From positions 1 to 64,000 of the forward strand of contig MPNO01000008.1 of NCBI GenBank assembly GCA_002239065.1: a DNA stretch of 64,000 bases, given 5' to 3'. A program made the position numbers and the translations under genes. The stretch comes from Defluviicoccus sp. bin129. Its GTDB lineage: Bacteria; Pseudomonadota; Alphaproteobacteria; MPNO01. The notes below the pieces were generated by a model. It was given only the letters and a program-made list of their open reading frames with translations, was not told the origin of the DNA and searched no databases. Numbering within the stretch: position 1 is the first letter of the stretch; each line of letters opens with the position of its first letter. Shown one piece after another: positions 32,257 to 40,864 of this stretch.

Positions 32257-33336
32257 ATGAGATTTGCGACATTGCTTGCGGCCGTGGCGGCGTTCGCGCT
32301 CGGCGCGGCGGGCACGGCGGAAGCCCAGTTCAAGCTCAAGGGCGATCCCAAGGTCGCCTTCGTCTATTTCGCCTCCAAGAACGACGGCGGCTGGACCCAG
32401 GCGATCGACGAGGCCCGGATCCGGGTCGAGAAGGAGCTCGGCTGGAAGATCCCATTCGCCGAGAGGGTGCCGGAGAAGGCCTCCGCCATCCGCCCCGTGG
32501 TCGAACGGTTCATCAGCCGGGGCTTCAACGTCATCAACGGGTCCGCCTTCGGCTATAGCGACACCTTCAAGGATCTGTCGAAGGAATATCCCGACATCGC
32601 CTTCGTCAACCCGGCCGGGATCACCAACGGCCCCAACCTCCAGTCCTATTACGGCCGGACATACGAGAGCCAGTATCTCTGCGGCATGGTGGCGGGCGCG
32701 ATGACCAGGTCGAACAAGCTCGGCTTCGTCGCCGCCCATCCGCTCGGGCTGGTGACCTGGACGGTCAACGCCTATGCGCTCGGCGCCCAGGCGGTGAACC
32801 CGAAGGCGACGGTCAACGTGGTCTATACCGGCTCCTGGAACGACCCGGTGAAGGAGCGGGCCACCGCGCTCGCCCTGATCGAGCAGGGCGTCGACGTGAT
32901 CGGCCAGCATGTCGACACCCCGGCGGTGCAGGTCGCGGCCCAGGAGAAGGGGGTGTGGGGCACCGGCCATCACCGCGACATGCGCGAGTTCGCGCCCAAG
33001 GCGACGCTCTGCTCCTCGGTCTGGGTGTGGGACCGCTTCCTGATCCCGCTCTACAAGCAGATCTCGTCGGGAAGCTGGAAGACCAAGCCCTATGGCGAGT
33101 TCGTCGGGCTCGGCCACGGCGGCACCGACATCGCCTGCTGCAACGAGATCGTGCCCAAGGCGGTGGCCGACAGGGTGATGGCGGCGCGCCAGAAGATCAT
33201 CGACGGCTGGCACGTCTATACCGGCCCGATCGTGGACAACAAGGGCAAAGAGGTCGTCGCCGCCGGCAAGACCCCGTCGGATGCCGATCTCTGGGGCATG
33301 AAGTACCTGGTCAAGGGCGTCATCGGCCAGCTCTGA
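32257..33336 (+). CDS. BMP-family ABC transporter substrate-binding protein
   Basis: A 359-residue exported protein with a signal peptide ending near residue 24 (LGAAGTAEAQF). The BMP (PF02608) fold shows in KVAFVYFASKNDGGWTQAIDEARI, VERFISRGFNVINGSAFGYSD and the later GHHRDMREFAPKATLCSSVWVWD. It is followed by a dual ATPase and two permeases, a complete importer of the type that handles nucleosides and related compounds. A strong hairpin (33359-33390) separates it from the ATPase gene, which usually keeps the binding protein more abundant than the membrane parts. Confidence 0.92.
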   Translation: MRFATLLAAVAAFALGAAGTAEAQFKLKGDPKVAFVYFASKNDGGWTQAIDEARIRVEKELGWKIPFAERVPEKASAIRPVVERFISRGFNVINGSAFGYSDTFKDLSKEYPDIAFVNPAGITNGPNLQSYYGRTYESQYLCGMVAGAMTRSNKLGFVAAHPLGLVTWTVNAYALGAQAVNPKATVNVVYTGSWNDPVKERATALALIEQGVDVIGQHVDTPAVQVAAQEKGVWGTGHHRDMREFAPKATLCSSVWVWDRFLIPLYKQISSGSWKTKPYGEFVGLGHGGTDIACCNEIVPKAVADRVMAARQKIIDGWHVYTGPIVDNKGKEVVAAGKTPSDADLWGMKYLVKGVIGQL

Positions 33337-33358
33337 GCCGATAGCCGACGCCAGCCTT

Positions 33359-33390
33359 CGCGCCCGGCCGGTCCCCGCCGGCCGGGCGCG
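33359..33390 (+). terminator. strong hairpin between binding-protein and ATPase genes
   Basis: CGCGCCCGGCCGG (33359-33371) and CCGGCCGGGCGCG (33378-33390) form a perfect 13-bp stem around TCCCCG. It lies in the 73-base gap inside the operon. The position suggests partial termination or protection of the upstream mRNA. CCCGGCCGGTC is shared with the hairpin at 10678-10700. Confidence 0.55.
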
Positions 33391-33409
33391 TTCCGTTGGA
33401 GCGCCGGAC

Positions 33410-34906
33410 ATGACCGCCGCGCTCGAGATGAGCGACGTCAGCAAGGAGTTCGACGGCAACCGGGCGCTCGACGGGGCCTGGTTCCGGGCCGGGTACGGGC
33501 GGGTCCACGCGCTGCTCGGCGAGAACGGCGCCGGCAAGTCCTCGCTGATGAACGTGGTCTGCGGGCTCTACGCGCCGGATGCGGGCCGCATCGCCGTCGA
33601 CGGCGCGCCGGTCGCGGTCACCGGCCCGGCGCATGCCCGGGCGCTCGGCATCGGCATGGTGCACCAGCACTTCAAGCTGGTGCGCCCGTTCACCGTCGCC
33701 GAGAACGTGGCGATGGCGAACCCTCTCGGCGGGCGCTGGACCGACGAGCTGGCGCGGGTGGCGGAAACCATCGAACGCCATTGCGGCGAGCTCGGCTTCG
33801 AGCTCGACCCCGGGGCCCGCATCGATTCGATCTCGGTCGCCGAACGCCAGCGGGTCGAGATCGTCAAGGTGCTGATGTCGGGCGCCCGCATCCTGATTCT
33901 CGACGAGCCGACCGCGGTGCTGACCGACGACGAGGCGGACCGGCTGCTGGGCGTCGTCCGCGGCCTCGCCGGGCGCGGCGCGGCGGTGGTCCTGATCACC
34001 CACAAGCTCCGCGAGGTGCGCGACTTCGCCGATCGGGTGACCATCATGCGGGCCGGGCGGACGGTCGCCGACGAGGACCCGAAGACGCTGTCCGACCGGC
34101 GCATGACCGAGCTCATGGTGGGCTCCGCGCCGCGCAGCGCGGTGGCCGCGCGGAGCGGCGGCGGCAAGATACGGCTCGACATCCGGGACCTCGGCGCCGC
34201 GCGCGACGACGGCCTGGCGGCACTCGCCGGGATCACCTTCGCCGTCCAGGAAGGGGAGATCTACGGCGTCGCCGGGGTCGGCGGCAACGGCCAGACCGAG
34301 CTCGCCGAGGTGCTGATGGGGGTGCGCCCGGCGACCGGCGGAAGCGTCGCGCTCGACGGCGCCGACCGCACCGCCGCCCACCCGGGCGAGCGCCGCAGAG
34401 GCGGGCTCGGCACCATCCCCGCCGACCGCTATCTCCACGGCCTCACCGCCGACCTGTCGGTGGCCGAGAATTTCGCCCTCGCCGGGCTCGCCGCCGGGCG
34501 CTACGGGCGCTGGTGGGTGGCGTCGGGGCGGATGCGCGGCGACACCGAGGCGGCGATCGCCGCCTTCGAGATCCAGGGCGGCGGACCGGCGACGCGCTCG
34601 CGCCTGCTGTCGGGCGGCAACGCGCAGAAGCTGGTGCTCGCCCGCGAGCTGTCGGGCGGCGCCGGCATCCTGGTCGCCCATTCGCCGACACGGGGGCTCG
34701 ACCTGCGCGCCTGCGCGGCGGTCCAGAGCCAGCTGCTCGAGGCCCGGGACCGCGGCGCGGCGGTACTCCTGATCAGCGAGGATCTCGACGAGGTGCTCGA
34801 TCTGTCGGACCGCGTCGGCGTGCTCAACCGGGGCCGCATCGTCGGCGAGTTCGCCCGCCCGGCGGACCGCCACGCGGTCGGACGGCTGATGGTCGGCCAT
34901 GCCTGA
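33410..34906 (+). CDS. BMP-type ABC transporter ATP-binding protein (two ATPase domains)
   Basis: A 498-residue protein with two ABC domains. The first has Walker A GENGAGKSS near residues 40-48, signature SVAERQRVEIVK and Walker B ILILDEPTAVL. The second has a degenerate Walker A, GVGGNGQTE, near residue 289 and signature LSGGNAQKLVLAREL. One weak site in the second domain is normal for sugar/nucleoside-type importers. It overlaps the first permease gene by eight bases. Confidence 0.93.
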   Translation: MTAALEMSDVSKEFDGNRALDGAWFRAGYGRVHALLGENGAGKSSLMNVVCGLYAPDAGRIAVDGAPVAVTGPAHARALGIGMVHQHFKLVRPFTVAENVAMANPLGGRWTDELARVAETIERHCGELGFELDPGARIDSISVAERQRVEIVKVLMSGARILILDEPTAVLTDDEADRLLGVVRGLAGRGAAVVLITHKLREVRDFADRVTIMRAGRTVADEDPKTLSDRRMTELMVGSAPRSAVAARSGGGKIRLDIRDLGAARDDGLAALAGITFAVQEGEIYGVAGVGGNGQTELAEVLMGVRPATGGSVALDGADRTAAHPGERRRGGLGTIPADRYLHGLTADLSVAENFALAGLAAGRYGRWWVASGRMRGDTEAAIAAFEIQGGGPATRSRLLSGGNAQKLVLARELSGGAGILVAHSPTRGLDLRACAAVQSQLLEARDRGAAVLLISEDLDEVLDLSDRVGVLNRGRIVGEFARPADRHAVGRLMVGHA

Positions 34907-36014
34907 CCACGCCGCCGCCCCGCCCGCCGGGGCCTATCGCGCCCGCCGCCTCGGACGCCTCAACCTCGAAGTCCGACAGTCGATCGGCCGCGTCAAGCAC
35001 GCCGCCTTCATCGCCTTCGGGCTCGGTATCGGGCTCGCGATCTCGGTCGCCATCCTGATGGCGGCGGGCGTCGAGGCGGCCAACATCTTCGAAGAGTTCG
35101 TGGTGCTGACCTTCTTCGACCGTCTCGGGCTGTCCAGCGTGCTGATCGAATGCAGCCCGCTGATCCTGGTGGGGTTGAGCGCCGCCGTCGCGTTCCGCGT
35201 CAATTTCTGGAACATCGGCATCGAGGGGCAGTTCTTCTGGGGCGCGATCGGGGCGACGGTGATCGCCATATTCGACGTCGGCCCGCCGGCGACCAGGATC
35301 GGGCTGATGCTGATCCTCGCCATGGTGGGCGGTTTCCTGTGGATCGCGCCCCCGGCCATCCTCAAGATCAGGCTCGGCGTCAACGAGGTGATCTCGACGC
35401 TGCTGCTCAACTACGTCGCCTATCTGTTCGTCCTCAACCAGATCTACGGCGCCTGGCAGGACACGCGCGACCGCTTCCCCCATTCGGAGGCGTTCGACGC
35501 CGCCGAGCGCCTGCCGCTGCTGGGCTGGGAGAAGGTCCATCTCGGGCTCGTCATCAGCCTCGCCGCGGTCGCCCTGGTGTGGTGGCTGATGCAGCGCAGC
35601 CGCTTCGGCGTCTATATGCGCTTCGTCGGCGCCAACCCGCACATGGCGCTCGCCGCCGGCATCCCGGTGGCGATGACAATCTTCCTCGCGGTCGGGCTGT
35701 CGGGCGCGCTTTCGGGTGCCGCCGGCTTCGTCATGGGGGCGGCGCAGGAGCACCGGCTGACCGGCACGATGGCGGCGGGTTACGGCTTCTCGGGGATCAT
35801 GATCGCCTTCCTCGCGCGCAACAACCCGGTCGCCGTGCTGGTCGTCGCCTTCATGATCGGCGGGCTGTATGCAGCCGGGCAGAGCGTCAAGGTGTTCTAC
35901 AGCCTGCCCCAGGCGCTGGTCTCGCTGATCCAGGCGATCGTGGTGATGTGCGTGGCCGCGTCCGACTTCCTGGTGCGCTACCGGGTGCACTGGCTGCGCG
36001 GGGCCGCGCGATGA
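34899..36014 (+). CDS. BMP-type ABC transporter permease
   Basis: A 371-residue permease of the branched-chain amino acid/ribose superfamily. It has about nine hydrophobic segments and typical phrases AFRVNFWNIGIEGQFFWGAIG and RLGVNEVISTLLLNYVAYL. The first 30 residues are proline/arginine-rich and cytoplasmic. It overlaps both neighbours (eight bases with the ATPase gene, ATGA with the second permease). Confidence 0.92.
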   Translation: MPDHAAAPPAGAYRARRLGRLNLEVRQSIGRVKHAAFIAFGLGIGLAISVAILMAAGVEAANIFEEFVVLTFFDRLGLSSVLIECSPLILVGLSAAVAFRVNFWNIGIEGQFFWGAIGATVIAIFDVGPPATRIGLMLILAMVGGFLWIAPPAILKIRLGVNEVISTLLLNYVAYLFVLNQIYGAWQDTRDRFPHSEAFDAAERLPLLGWEKVHLGLVISLAAVALVWWLMQRSRFGVYMRFVGANPHMALAAGIPVAMTIFLAVGLSGALSGAAGFVMGAAQEHRLTGTMAAGYGFSGIMIAFLARNNPVAVLVVAFMIGGLYAAGQSVKVFYSLPQALVSLIQAIVVMCVAASDFLVRYRVHWLRGAAR

Positions 36015-36940
36015 TCGAGTTCCTGGCCAACTGGCTCGCCTTCACCCCGGTCTTCGCGGTGCCGCTGCTGCTCGCCACCCTCGGGCTGATCGTCAACGAG
36101 CGCGCCGGGGTGATCAATCTCGGCGCCGAGGGGATGATGCTGTGCGGCGCGCTGGCCGGCGTCGCCTGCTATATCGAGTTCGGCGAGAGCACGGCGGTGG
36201 GCATGACCGCGGCCGGCATCGCGGGGCTCCTCGTCGCCTTCCTGTTCGCCTTCGTCGTCGTCGTGCTGCGCGCCGACCAGGTGGTGACCGGGATCACCAT
36301 CGTCTTCTTCGGCGCCGGGCTCACCGGGCTGATCGGGCTGCGCTGGAACGACACCGCGATCGCCGGCTTCCGGAAGCTCGACCTCGGCCTGCTCTCCGGC
36401 ATCCCGTTCTTCGGCAAGGTGGTCTTCGCCCAGGACGCGATGGTCTACCTCACGGTGCCGATCGCCTTCGGCGTCTGGTATTTCCTGTTCCGCACCCGCG
36501 CCGGGCTCAACCTGCGCGCGGTGGGGGAGAACCCGCAAGCCGCCGACGCGGCGGGCATCGCGGTCGACGCCTACCGCTTCTGGGCGGTCGCGGCGGGCGG
36601 CGCGCTGTGCGGGCTCGCCGGCGGCTACCTCGCGCTGGCGGCGGCCAAGATCTGGGTCAACGAGATGACCCACGGGCGCGGCTGGATCGCCATCGCGCTG
36701 GTCATCTTCGCCCGCTGGATGCCGGGCCGCGCGGTGTTCGGCGCCCTCCTGTTCGGCGGCATCGAGGCCCTGATCCCCCGCATCTTCGCCGCCGGCTGGC
36801 CGGTGCCGCAGTATTTCCTCCAGATGACCCCGTTCCTGGTGACGCTCGGCGTGCTGGTCTGGGTCGGCGTGGCGGGCAAGCGCCGCTCCGCCGCGCCGGG
36901 CGCGCTCGGGCTGCCCTATGTCAGGGAGGATCGGTGGTAG
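36011..36940 (+). CDS. BMP-type ABC transporter permease
   Basis: A 309-residue second permease. I start at the ATG at 36011, which overlaps the stop of the previous permease (ATGA). Features are LLATLGLIVNERAGVINLGAEGMMLCGALAG near residues 15-45 and RTRAGLNLRAVGENPQAADAAGI near 165, both usual for this half of the heterodimer. It ends the operon that starts at 32257. Confidence 0.92.
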   Translation: MIEFLANWLAFTPVFAVPLLLATLGLIVNERAGVINLGAEGMMLCGALAGVACYIEFGESTAVGMTAAGIAGLLVAFLFAFVVVVLRADQVVTGITIVFFGAGLTGLIGLRWNDTAIAGFRKLDLGLLSGIPFFGKVVFAQDAMVYLTVPIAFGVWYFLFRTRAGLNLRAVGENPQAADAAGIAVDAYRFWAVAAGGALCGLAGGYLALAAAKIWVNEMTHGRGWIAIALVIFARWMPGRAVFGALLFGGIEALIPRIFAAGWPVPQYFLQMTPFLVTLGVLVWVGVAGKRRSAAPGALGLPYVREDRW

Positions 36941-36944
36941 CGAC

Positions 36945-37202
36945 CTATGCGCCCCGATTGGCAAGCATATAGGCGCGCAGGACGGCGTTCATCCGGCTCA
37001 GGTGGCCCTTGCCCTGCGCCTTGAACCAGTCGAACACGTCCTCGTCCACGCGCAGCGAGACCGCTTTCTTGGAAGCCCCCGGCGGCATGACCAGCTTTGC
37101 CGTCGCGAAAAACTTCTCGTCCATCTCGGGGATGTCGGAGGTGTCGAGCCCGTCGTCGGGGATTGCGTCGATGTCTGCCAAGCGCTCTTTCGAGACAGGC
37201 AT
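36945..37202 (-). CDS. BrnA-family antitoxin, apparently without its toxin
   Basis: An 85-residue BrnA antitoxin with a C-terminal ribbon-helix-helix domain: KKAVSLRVDEDVFDWFKAQGKGHLSRMNAVLRAYM. The N-terminal half (DIPEMDEKFFATAKLVMPPG) is the toxin-binding arm. BrnA normally follows a brnT toxin gene of about 90 codons. Here only about 60 bases lie between the promoter-operator and the antitoxin ATG. That gap contains a TTG-initiated fragment reading SSELRFEWERN, similar to the BrnT opening (FEWD), so a toxin deletion is possible. Confidence 0.8.
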   Translation of the reverse strand: MPVSKERLADIDAIPDDGLDTSDIPEMDEKFFATAKLVMPPGASKKAVSLRVDEDVFDWFKAQGKGHLSRMNAVLRAYMLANRGA

Positions 37203-37248
37203 GGAAGTGGTTCCTTTCCCACTCGAAACGCAACTCGGACGACAACCG

Positions 37249-37285
37249 TGTATATACAATTGTAACTCTATTCGCTGGATGTCAA
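37249..37285 (-). promoter_or_regulatory. antitoxin promoter with overlapping operator palindromes
   Basis: On the minus strand a perfect -35 box TTGACA (37280-37285) is followed 15 bases later by TACAAT (37259-37264), a good -10. Two short palindromes, ACAATTGT (37256-37263) and TGTATATACA (37249-37258), overlap the -10, as expected where the ribbon-helix-helix antitoxin binds. The -35 box overlaps the stop codon of the upstream methyltransferase gene. Confidence 0.6.
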
Positions 37286-37785
37286 GGCCCATTCCACGGC
37301 CGCCATCTCGGAATCCAGCGCGGCACGTTCGCCTTGTAGAGCCGGTAGCTCTCGCCGAAGCGGCGTTCGAGGACGGGTTCCTCGCTGCGGATGAAATAGG
37401 TGGTGTTGAGGAGGACGAAGACCGCCATCCAGGCGGCGATGTACCACGAGCCCAGGAGCAGGGATTCGCCGGCGAGCATGACGTTGACGCTCGACAGCAT
37501 CGGGTTGCGGACATGGCGGTAGGGACCGCGGACCACCAGCTTCCTCGGCGGCGCCCATGGCGCGGGGGTGCCCTGGCCCGCGGTCGCGAACAGGCGCACG
37601 GTCCAGACCGCAACCGCGAACCCCGCCGCGCCCAGCACCGCGCCGATCCAGAACCTGGGCTCGCCCATGCCGACCGGCGCCATGCCGCCCGGCAGGCCGG
37701 CGGTCAGCCACAGGATCGCGCCCGGGACGTAGACCAGCGCCGTTCCGGGAAGGATGACGATGGCCTTGACCAGCTTCCAGCTCAT
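37282..37785 (-). CDS. isoprenylcysteine carboxyl methyltransferase-family membrane protein
   Basis: A 167-residue membrane protein with about four hydrophobic segments. The motif VRGPYRHVRNPM (residues about 88-99) and the C-terminal RRFGESYRLYKANVPRWIP are the S-adenosylmethionine-binding marks of the ICMT/phospholipid methyltransferase superfamily. It is a single gene with no obvious partner. The 141 bases upstream to the DM13 gene show nothing distinctive. Substrate unknown. Confidence 0.85.
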   Translation of the reverse strand: MSWKLVKAIVILPGTALVYVPGAILWLTAGLPGGMAPVGMGEPRFWIGAVLGAAGFAVAVWTVRLFATAGQGTPAPWAPPRKLVVRGPYRHVRNPMLSSVNVMLAGESLLLGSWYIAAWMAVFVLLNTTYFIRSEEPVLERRFGESYRLYKANVPRWIPRWRPWNGP

Positions 37786-37926
37786 GCGTGCCTGCTCCCG
37801 GCCGGCCGCTCATACCCGGCGCGGACCGAGGTCGCGTGTTGGTAACGCACCGGCATGGCGGGCTTCCCCTTTGACCGTCATCGTTCGCGCATCATATTGA
37901 AGGCCAGGATGTGAAAGGGAATGGCC

Positions 37927-38322
37927 ATGGGTGCATTGGGTGCATTGAGACTGGCGAAGCCTCTGGCGGCGGCGCTCGCCGCCCTGACGATCGCCGCCGC
38001 GGCGCAGGCGCAGCAGGCGCGGACGGGGATTTTCGAAGGCAGGGGCGGGCACGAGGCCTCGGGCGGGGTGACCGTCGAGCGGGCGGGCGAGCGCTGGGTG
38101 ATGCGGTTCGCCGAGGATTTCCGCCTCGACCGCGCGCCCGACCCGCGAATCGCCTTCGGCAATGACGGCTACGACGCGAGCACGACGCTGGGGCGGCTCA
38201 AGTCGCTCAAGGGCGCCGCGCGCTACCGGCTGCCCGGCAGGATCGACCCGGCCGGGTACAACGAGGTCTGGCTCTGGTGCAAGAAGTTCGACGTTCCGCT
38301 CGCGGTGGCGAAGCTGAAATGA
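37927..38322 (+). CDS. secreted DM13-domain protein
   Basis: A 131-residue exported protein. A signal peptide spans roughly residues 1-29 (AALAALTIAAAAQAQQ). The rest is a DM13 domain: GGVTVERAGERWVMRFAEDF, DPRIAFGNDGYDASTTLGRLKSLKGAARYRLP and the closing VWLWCKKFDVPLAVAKL with its single conserved Cys. DM13 is thought to be an electron-transfer or redox domain. I prefer the ATG at 37927 (AAAGGGA seven bases upstream) over the one at 37921. Confidence 0.85.
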   Translation: MGALGALRLAKPLAAALAALTIAAAAQAQQARTGIFEGRGGHEASGGVTVERAGERWVMRFAEDFRLDRAPDPRIAFGNDGYDASTTLGRLKSLKGAARYRLPGRIDPAGYNEVWLWCKKFDVPLAVAKLK

Positions 38323-38395
38323 CGGCCGGGAGCAGGCGGCTCGTCCCGCGCCGGGTCTCTTGCTACCATCGCCGCGCACGGGAGAGGATAGCGGC

Positions 38396-39220
38396 ATGGC
38401 GGGAAGCCTGAGCGCGGCGGAAGTCGCCCATTTCGAGGAGCACGGCTACCTGTTCCCCAGGCGCGCCATCGACGCCGAAGAGGCCGAGCGCTGCCGCCTG
38501 CTGCTGGAGCATTACGAGACCGTGCTCGGGGTCGAGCCGCAGACCTACCTCAAGATCAAGGCTCATGTCGCGGCGCCCTGGATCGTCGATCTGGCGCGCA
38601 ACGAAGCGATCCTCGATGCCGTCGAGTCGCTGATCGGCGGGGACATCCTGCTGTTCGGCACCTCGCTGTTCTCGAAGAAGGGCAACGATCCCCGCTTCGT
38701 CTCCTGGCACCAGGATTCGGCCTATTACGGGCTCGACCCGCATGAGGAAGTCACCGCCTGGGTGGCGCTCACCCCGGCGACGCGCGAGAACGGCTGCATG
38801 CGGGTGATGCCGGGCTCGCACCGGGGGCCGGACCTCGACCACGACGAGACGTACGACCCGGAGAACCTGCTGGCGCGGGGCCAGACGATCCACGGGCTGG
38901 AGGACGAGCGCGCGGTCTATATGGAGCTCGAGGCGGGCGAGTTCTCGCTGCACCACGAGCGCACCGCGCATGGCTCGCTCGCCAACGAGACCGACGGGCC
39001 GAGGGTCGGCATCGCCTATTTCTACATGCCCGCCCATTGCCGCTCGACCATCGGACGGCGGACGGCGCTGCCGATGCGGGGCGAGGACCGCTACGGCCAC
39101 TGGGACGCCGACCCCCTGCCGAAGCAGGATCTCGACCCCGACTGCATGGCCTTCCTCAAGGATATGTGGGCGCGCTACCAGGACACCGCGGTGGCGCAGG
39201 AGGCAAGGCGGCCCGGGTAG
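38396..39220 (+). CDS. phytanoyl-CoA dioxygenase family protein
   Basis: A 274-residue Fe(II)/2-oxoglutarate-dependent oxygenase. The iron ligands are H105 and D107 in [10 protein letters not shown] and H192 in [10 protein letters not shown]203 in [11 protein letters not shown] would bind 2-oxoglutarate. [11 protein letters not shown] is the usual core strand. GGGAGAGG precedes the ATG. It stands alone between a DM13 gene and a convergent BMP gene. Family members hydroxylate many small molecules, so the substrate is open. Confidence 0.9.
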   Translation: MAGSLSAAEVAHFEEHGYLFPRRAIDAEEAERCRLLLEHYETVLGVEPQTYLKIKAHVAAPWIVDLARNEAILDAVESLIGGDILLFGTSLFSKKGNDPRFVSWHQDSAYYGLDPHEEVTAWVALTPATRENGCMRVMPGSHRGPDLDHDETYDPENLLARGQTIHGLEDERAVYMELEAGEFSLHHERTAHGSLANETDGPRVGIAYFYMPAHCRSTIGRRTALPMRGEDRYGHWDADPLPKQDLDPDCMAFLKDMWARYQDTAVAQEARRPG

Positions 39221-39240
39221 CCCGCATTTCTCACCGCGGG
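39221..39240. repeat. short hairpin at convergent gene ends
   Basis: CCCGC (39221-39225) and GCGGG (39236-39240) enclose ATTTCTCACC. It begins right after the plus-strand stop and covers the stop codon of the convergent BMP gene, so it may terminate or protect both transcripts. The first 16 bases match the hairpin at 23325 in 15 positions. Confidence 0.4.
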
Positions 39241-40229
39241 CAGCGCCGGTCCGTCACGTAGTCGTGGACGGCGATGCGGCCGGCGACGATGCCGGCCCGG
39301 GCTTCCTCGACCGCCTCCCGGACCGCGGGCGCGATGAGCTTCCGGTTGTGCTCGTCGAGCGCCCAGTCGACCCCGCCCTCGGCGAGCCCGAGGGTGACGA
39401 CGCCGGGCGAGAAGCGGCCCCGCATGGCGTCCTTCAGGGTCTCGTAGGCGGCGACGTCGACCCGCTTCACCATCGAGGTGAGCACCGTTCCGGGCGCGAT
39501 CCCGTTCTGGTTGAGGTCGACGCCGATGGCGTATTTGCCGGCCGCGGCGGCCGCCCGGATCACGCCGATCCCGGTCCCGCCGGCGGCGTGGAAGACCACG
39601 TCGGCGCCGCGCGCGAACTGGCCCTGCGCGAGCGCCGCCCCCCTGGCCGGGTCGTTCCAGGCGGCGGGGGTCCTGCCGGTCATGTCCCGGACGATCTTGA
39701 TCCCGGACCGCGCGGCCGCCGCGCCCTGGGCATAGCCGCAGGCGAAGCGGCGGATCAGCGGCACATCCATGCCGCCGACGAAGCCGATCGTGCCGGTCTT
39801 CGATGTCAGCGCCGCCGCGATCCCGACCAGATAGGAGCCCTCATGCTCCCTGAACGCGTATTGCCGGAGATTGGGCAGATCGAGCCAGTTCACGTCGATG
39901 ATGGCGAACGACCGGCCGGGGTTCTCGGCTGCCACCGCCTCGATCGCCTCGGCATAGGAAAACCCGACGGCGATCGTCAGCGTCGCCCCGCGCGCGATCG
40001 CGCGGCGCATGGCGGGCGCGCGGTCGGCTGGGCTCGCCGCCTCGTCGGTGGATACCGCGATCCCGGTCTCGGCGGTGAACCGCTGCGCGCCCTGCCAGAC
40101 GGCGTCGTTGAAGCTCCGGTCGGCCCGGCCGCCCCGGTCGAAGACGATGGCGGGCTCGAACCCGCCGGCCGCCGCGCCGGCGACCGGCAGCGCCACGCAC
40201 AACGCCCCGAGAATTGCCTTGATCCGCAT
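39231..40229 (-). CDS. orphan BMP-family substrate-binding protein
   Basis: A 332-residue exported BMP protein with a signal peptide ([19 protein letters not shown]). Family marks are [24 protein letters not shown] near residues 27-50, [23 protein letters not shown] in the middle and [26 protein letters not shown] near 240. I start at the ATG at 40229. No ABC permease or ATPase is adjacent; it may borrow the system at 33410-36940, act alone as a sensor, or be a remnant. It is distinct in sequence from the binding protein at 32257. Confidence 0.88.
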   Translation of the reverse strand: MRIKAILGALCVALPVAGAAAGGFEPAIVFDRGGRADRSFNDAVWQGAQRFTAETGIAVSTDEAASPADRAPAMRRAIARGATLTIAVGFSYAEAIEAVAAENPGRSFAIIDVNWLDLPNLRQYAFREHEGSYLVGIAAALTSKTGTIGFVGGMDVPLIRRFACGYAQGAAAARSGIKIVRDMTGRTPAAWNDPARGAALAQGQFARGADVVFHAAGGTGIGVIRAAAAAGKYAIGVDLNQNGIAPGTVLTSMVKRVDVAAYETLKDAMRGRFSPGVVTLGLAEGGVDWALDEHNRKLIAPAVREAVEEARAGIVAGRIAVHDYVTDRRCPR

Positions 40230-40322
40230 CGCCTTCGCTCCCCGCAGCCCTCGCGCGGCACATTGTGCCTTCAATTCCCGGCGGACAATACAGGCGGGAA
40301 GGCGCGCCCCGCCTCGCCTGCG

Positions 40323-40820
40323 GGCGAACAGGCCTGGCTCTGGGTCCAGCTCCTGCTCGCCGCGCCGGTGGTGCTGTGGTCGGGGCGCGGGTTCTTCGTC
40401 CTCGGCTGGGCCGAGCTGCGCCATGCGGCGCCCCGGATGAACAGCCTGGTGGCGACGGGCGCGGGCGCGGCCTTCGTCGGCGACGGCATCAACGACGCCC
40501 CGGCGCTCGCCGAAGCGGCTACCGGCATCGCCATCGGCAGCGGTACCGATATCGCGATCGAGTCGGCGGACGTGGTGCTGATGGCGGGCGATCTGCGCGG
40601 CGTGGTGACCGCGAACCGCCTGGCGCGGCGCACGCTGGCCACCATCCGCATCAACCTGTTCCGGGCCTATGGCTACAACATCGCGCTGATCCCGGTCGCC
40701 GCGGGCATCTTCTACCCGCTCCGGGGGCTGCTGCTCGACCCGATGCCGGCCGCCGCCGCGATGAGCGCCTCGAGCGTGCTCGTGGTCGCCAATTCGCTGC
40801 GCCTCCGCCGCTTCGCCTGA
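40323..40820 (+). pseudogene. P1B-type (copper) ATPase remnant with large internal deletion
   Basis: The frame first reads [19 protein letters not shown] and then [11 protein letters not shown], the early transmembrane part of CopA-like ATPases. It then jumps near 40475 straight into [23 protein letters not shown] and the C-terminal helices ([28 protein letters not shown]). Missing are the actuator TGE motif, the CPC metal site and the DKTGT phosphorylation site, roughly 400-450 residues, so it cannot pump. Both parts are in one frame, with an internal ATG at 40438 that would give a 127-residue product. It ends 44 bases before the next gene. Confidence 0.85.
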
Positions 40821-40864
40821 GCCACCGCCGCCGCTACACTGCGCGCCGGTCAGGGAGGGGTGCA

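Noticed and set aside
37097..37245. Complete BrnT toxin gene upstream of brnA
   Set aside because: Only about 11 codons resemble BrnT before the frame leaves the family; there is no room for the full toxin before the antitoxin start.
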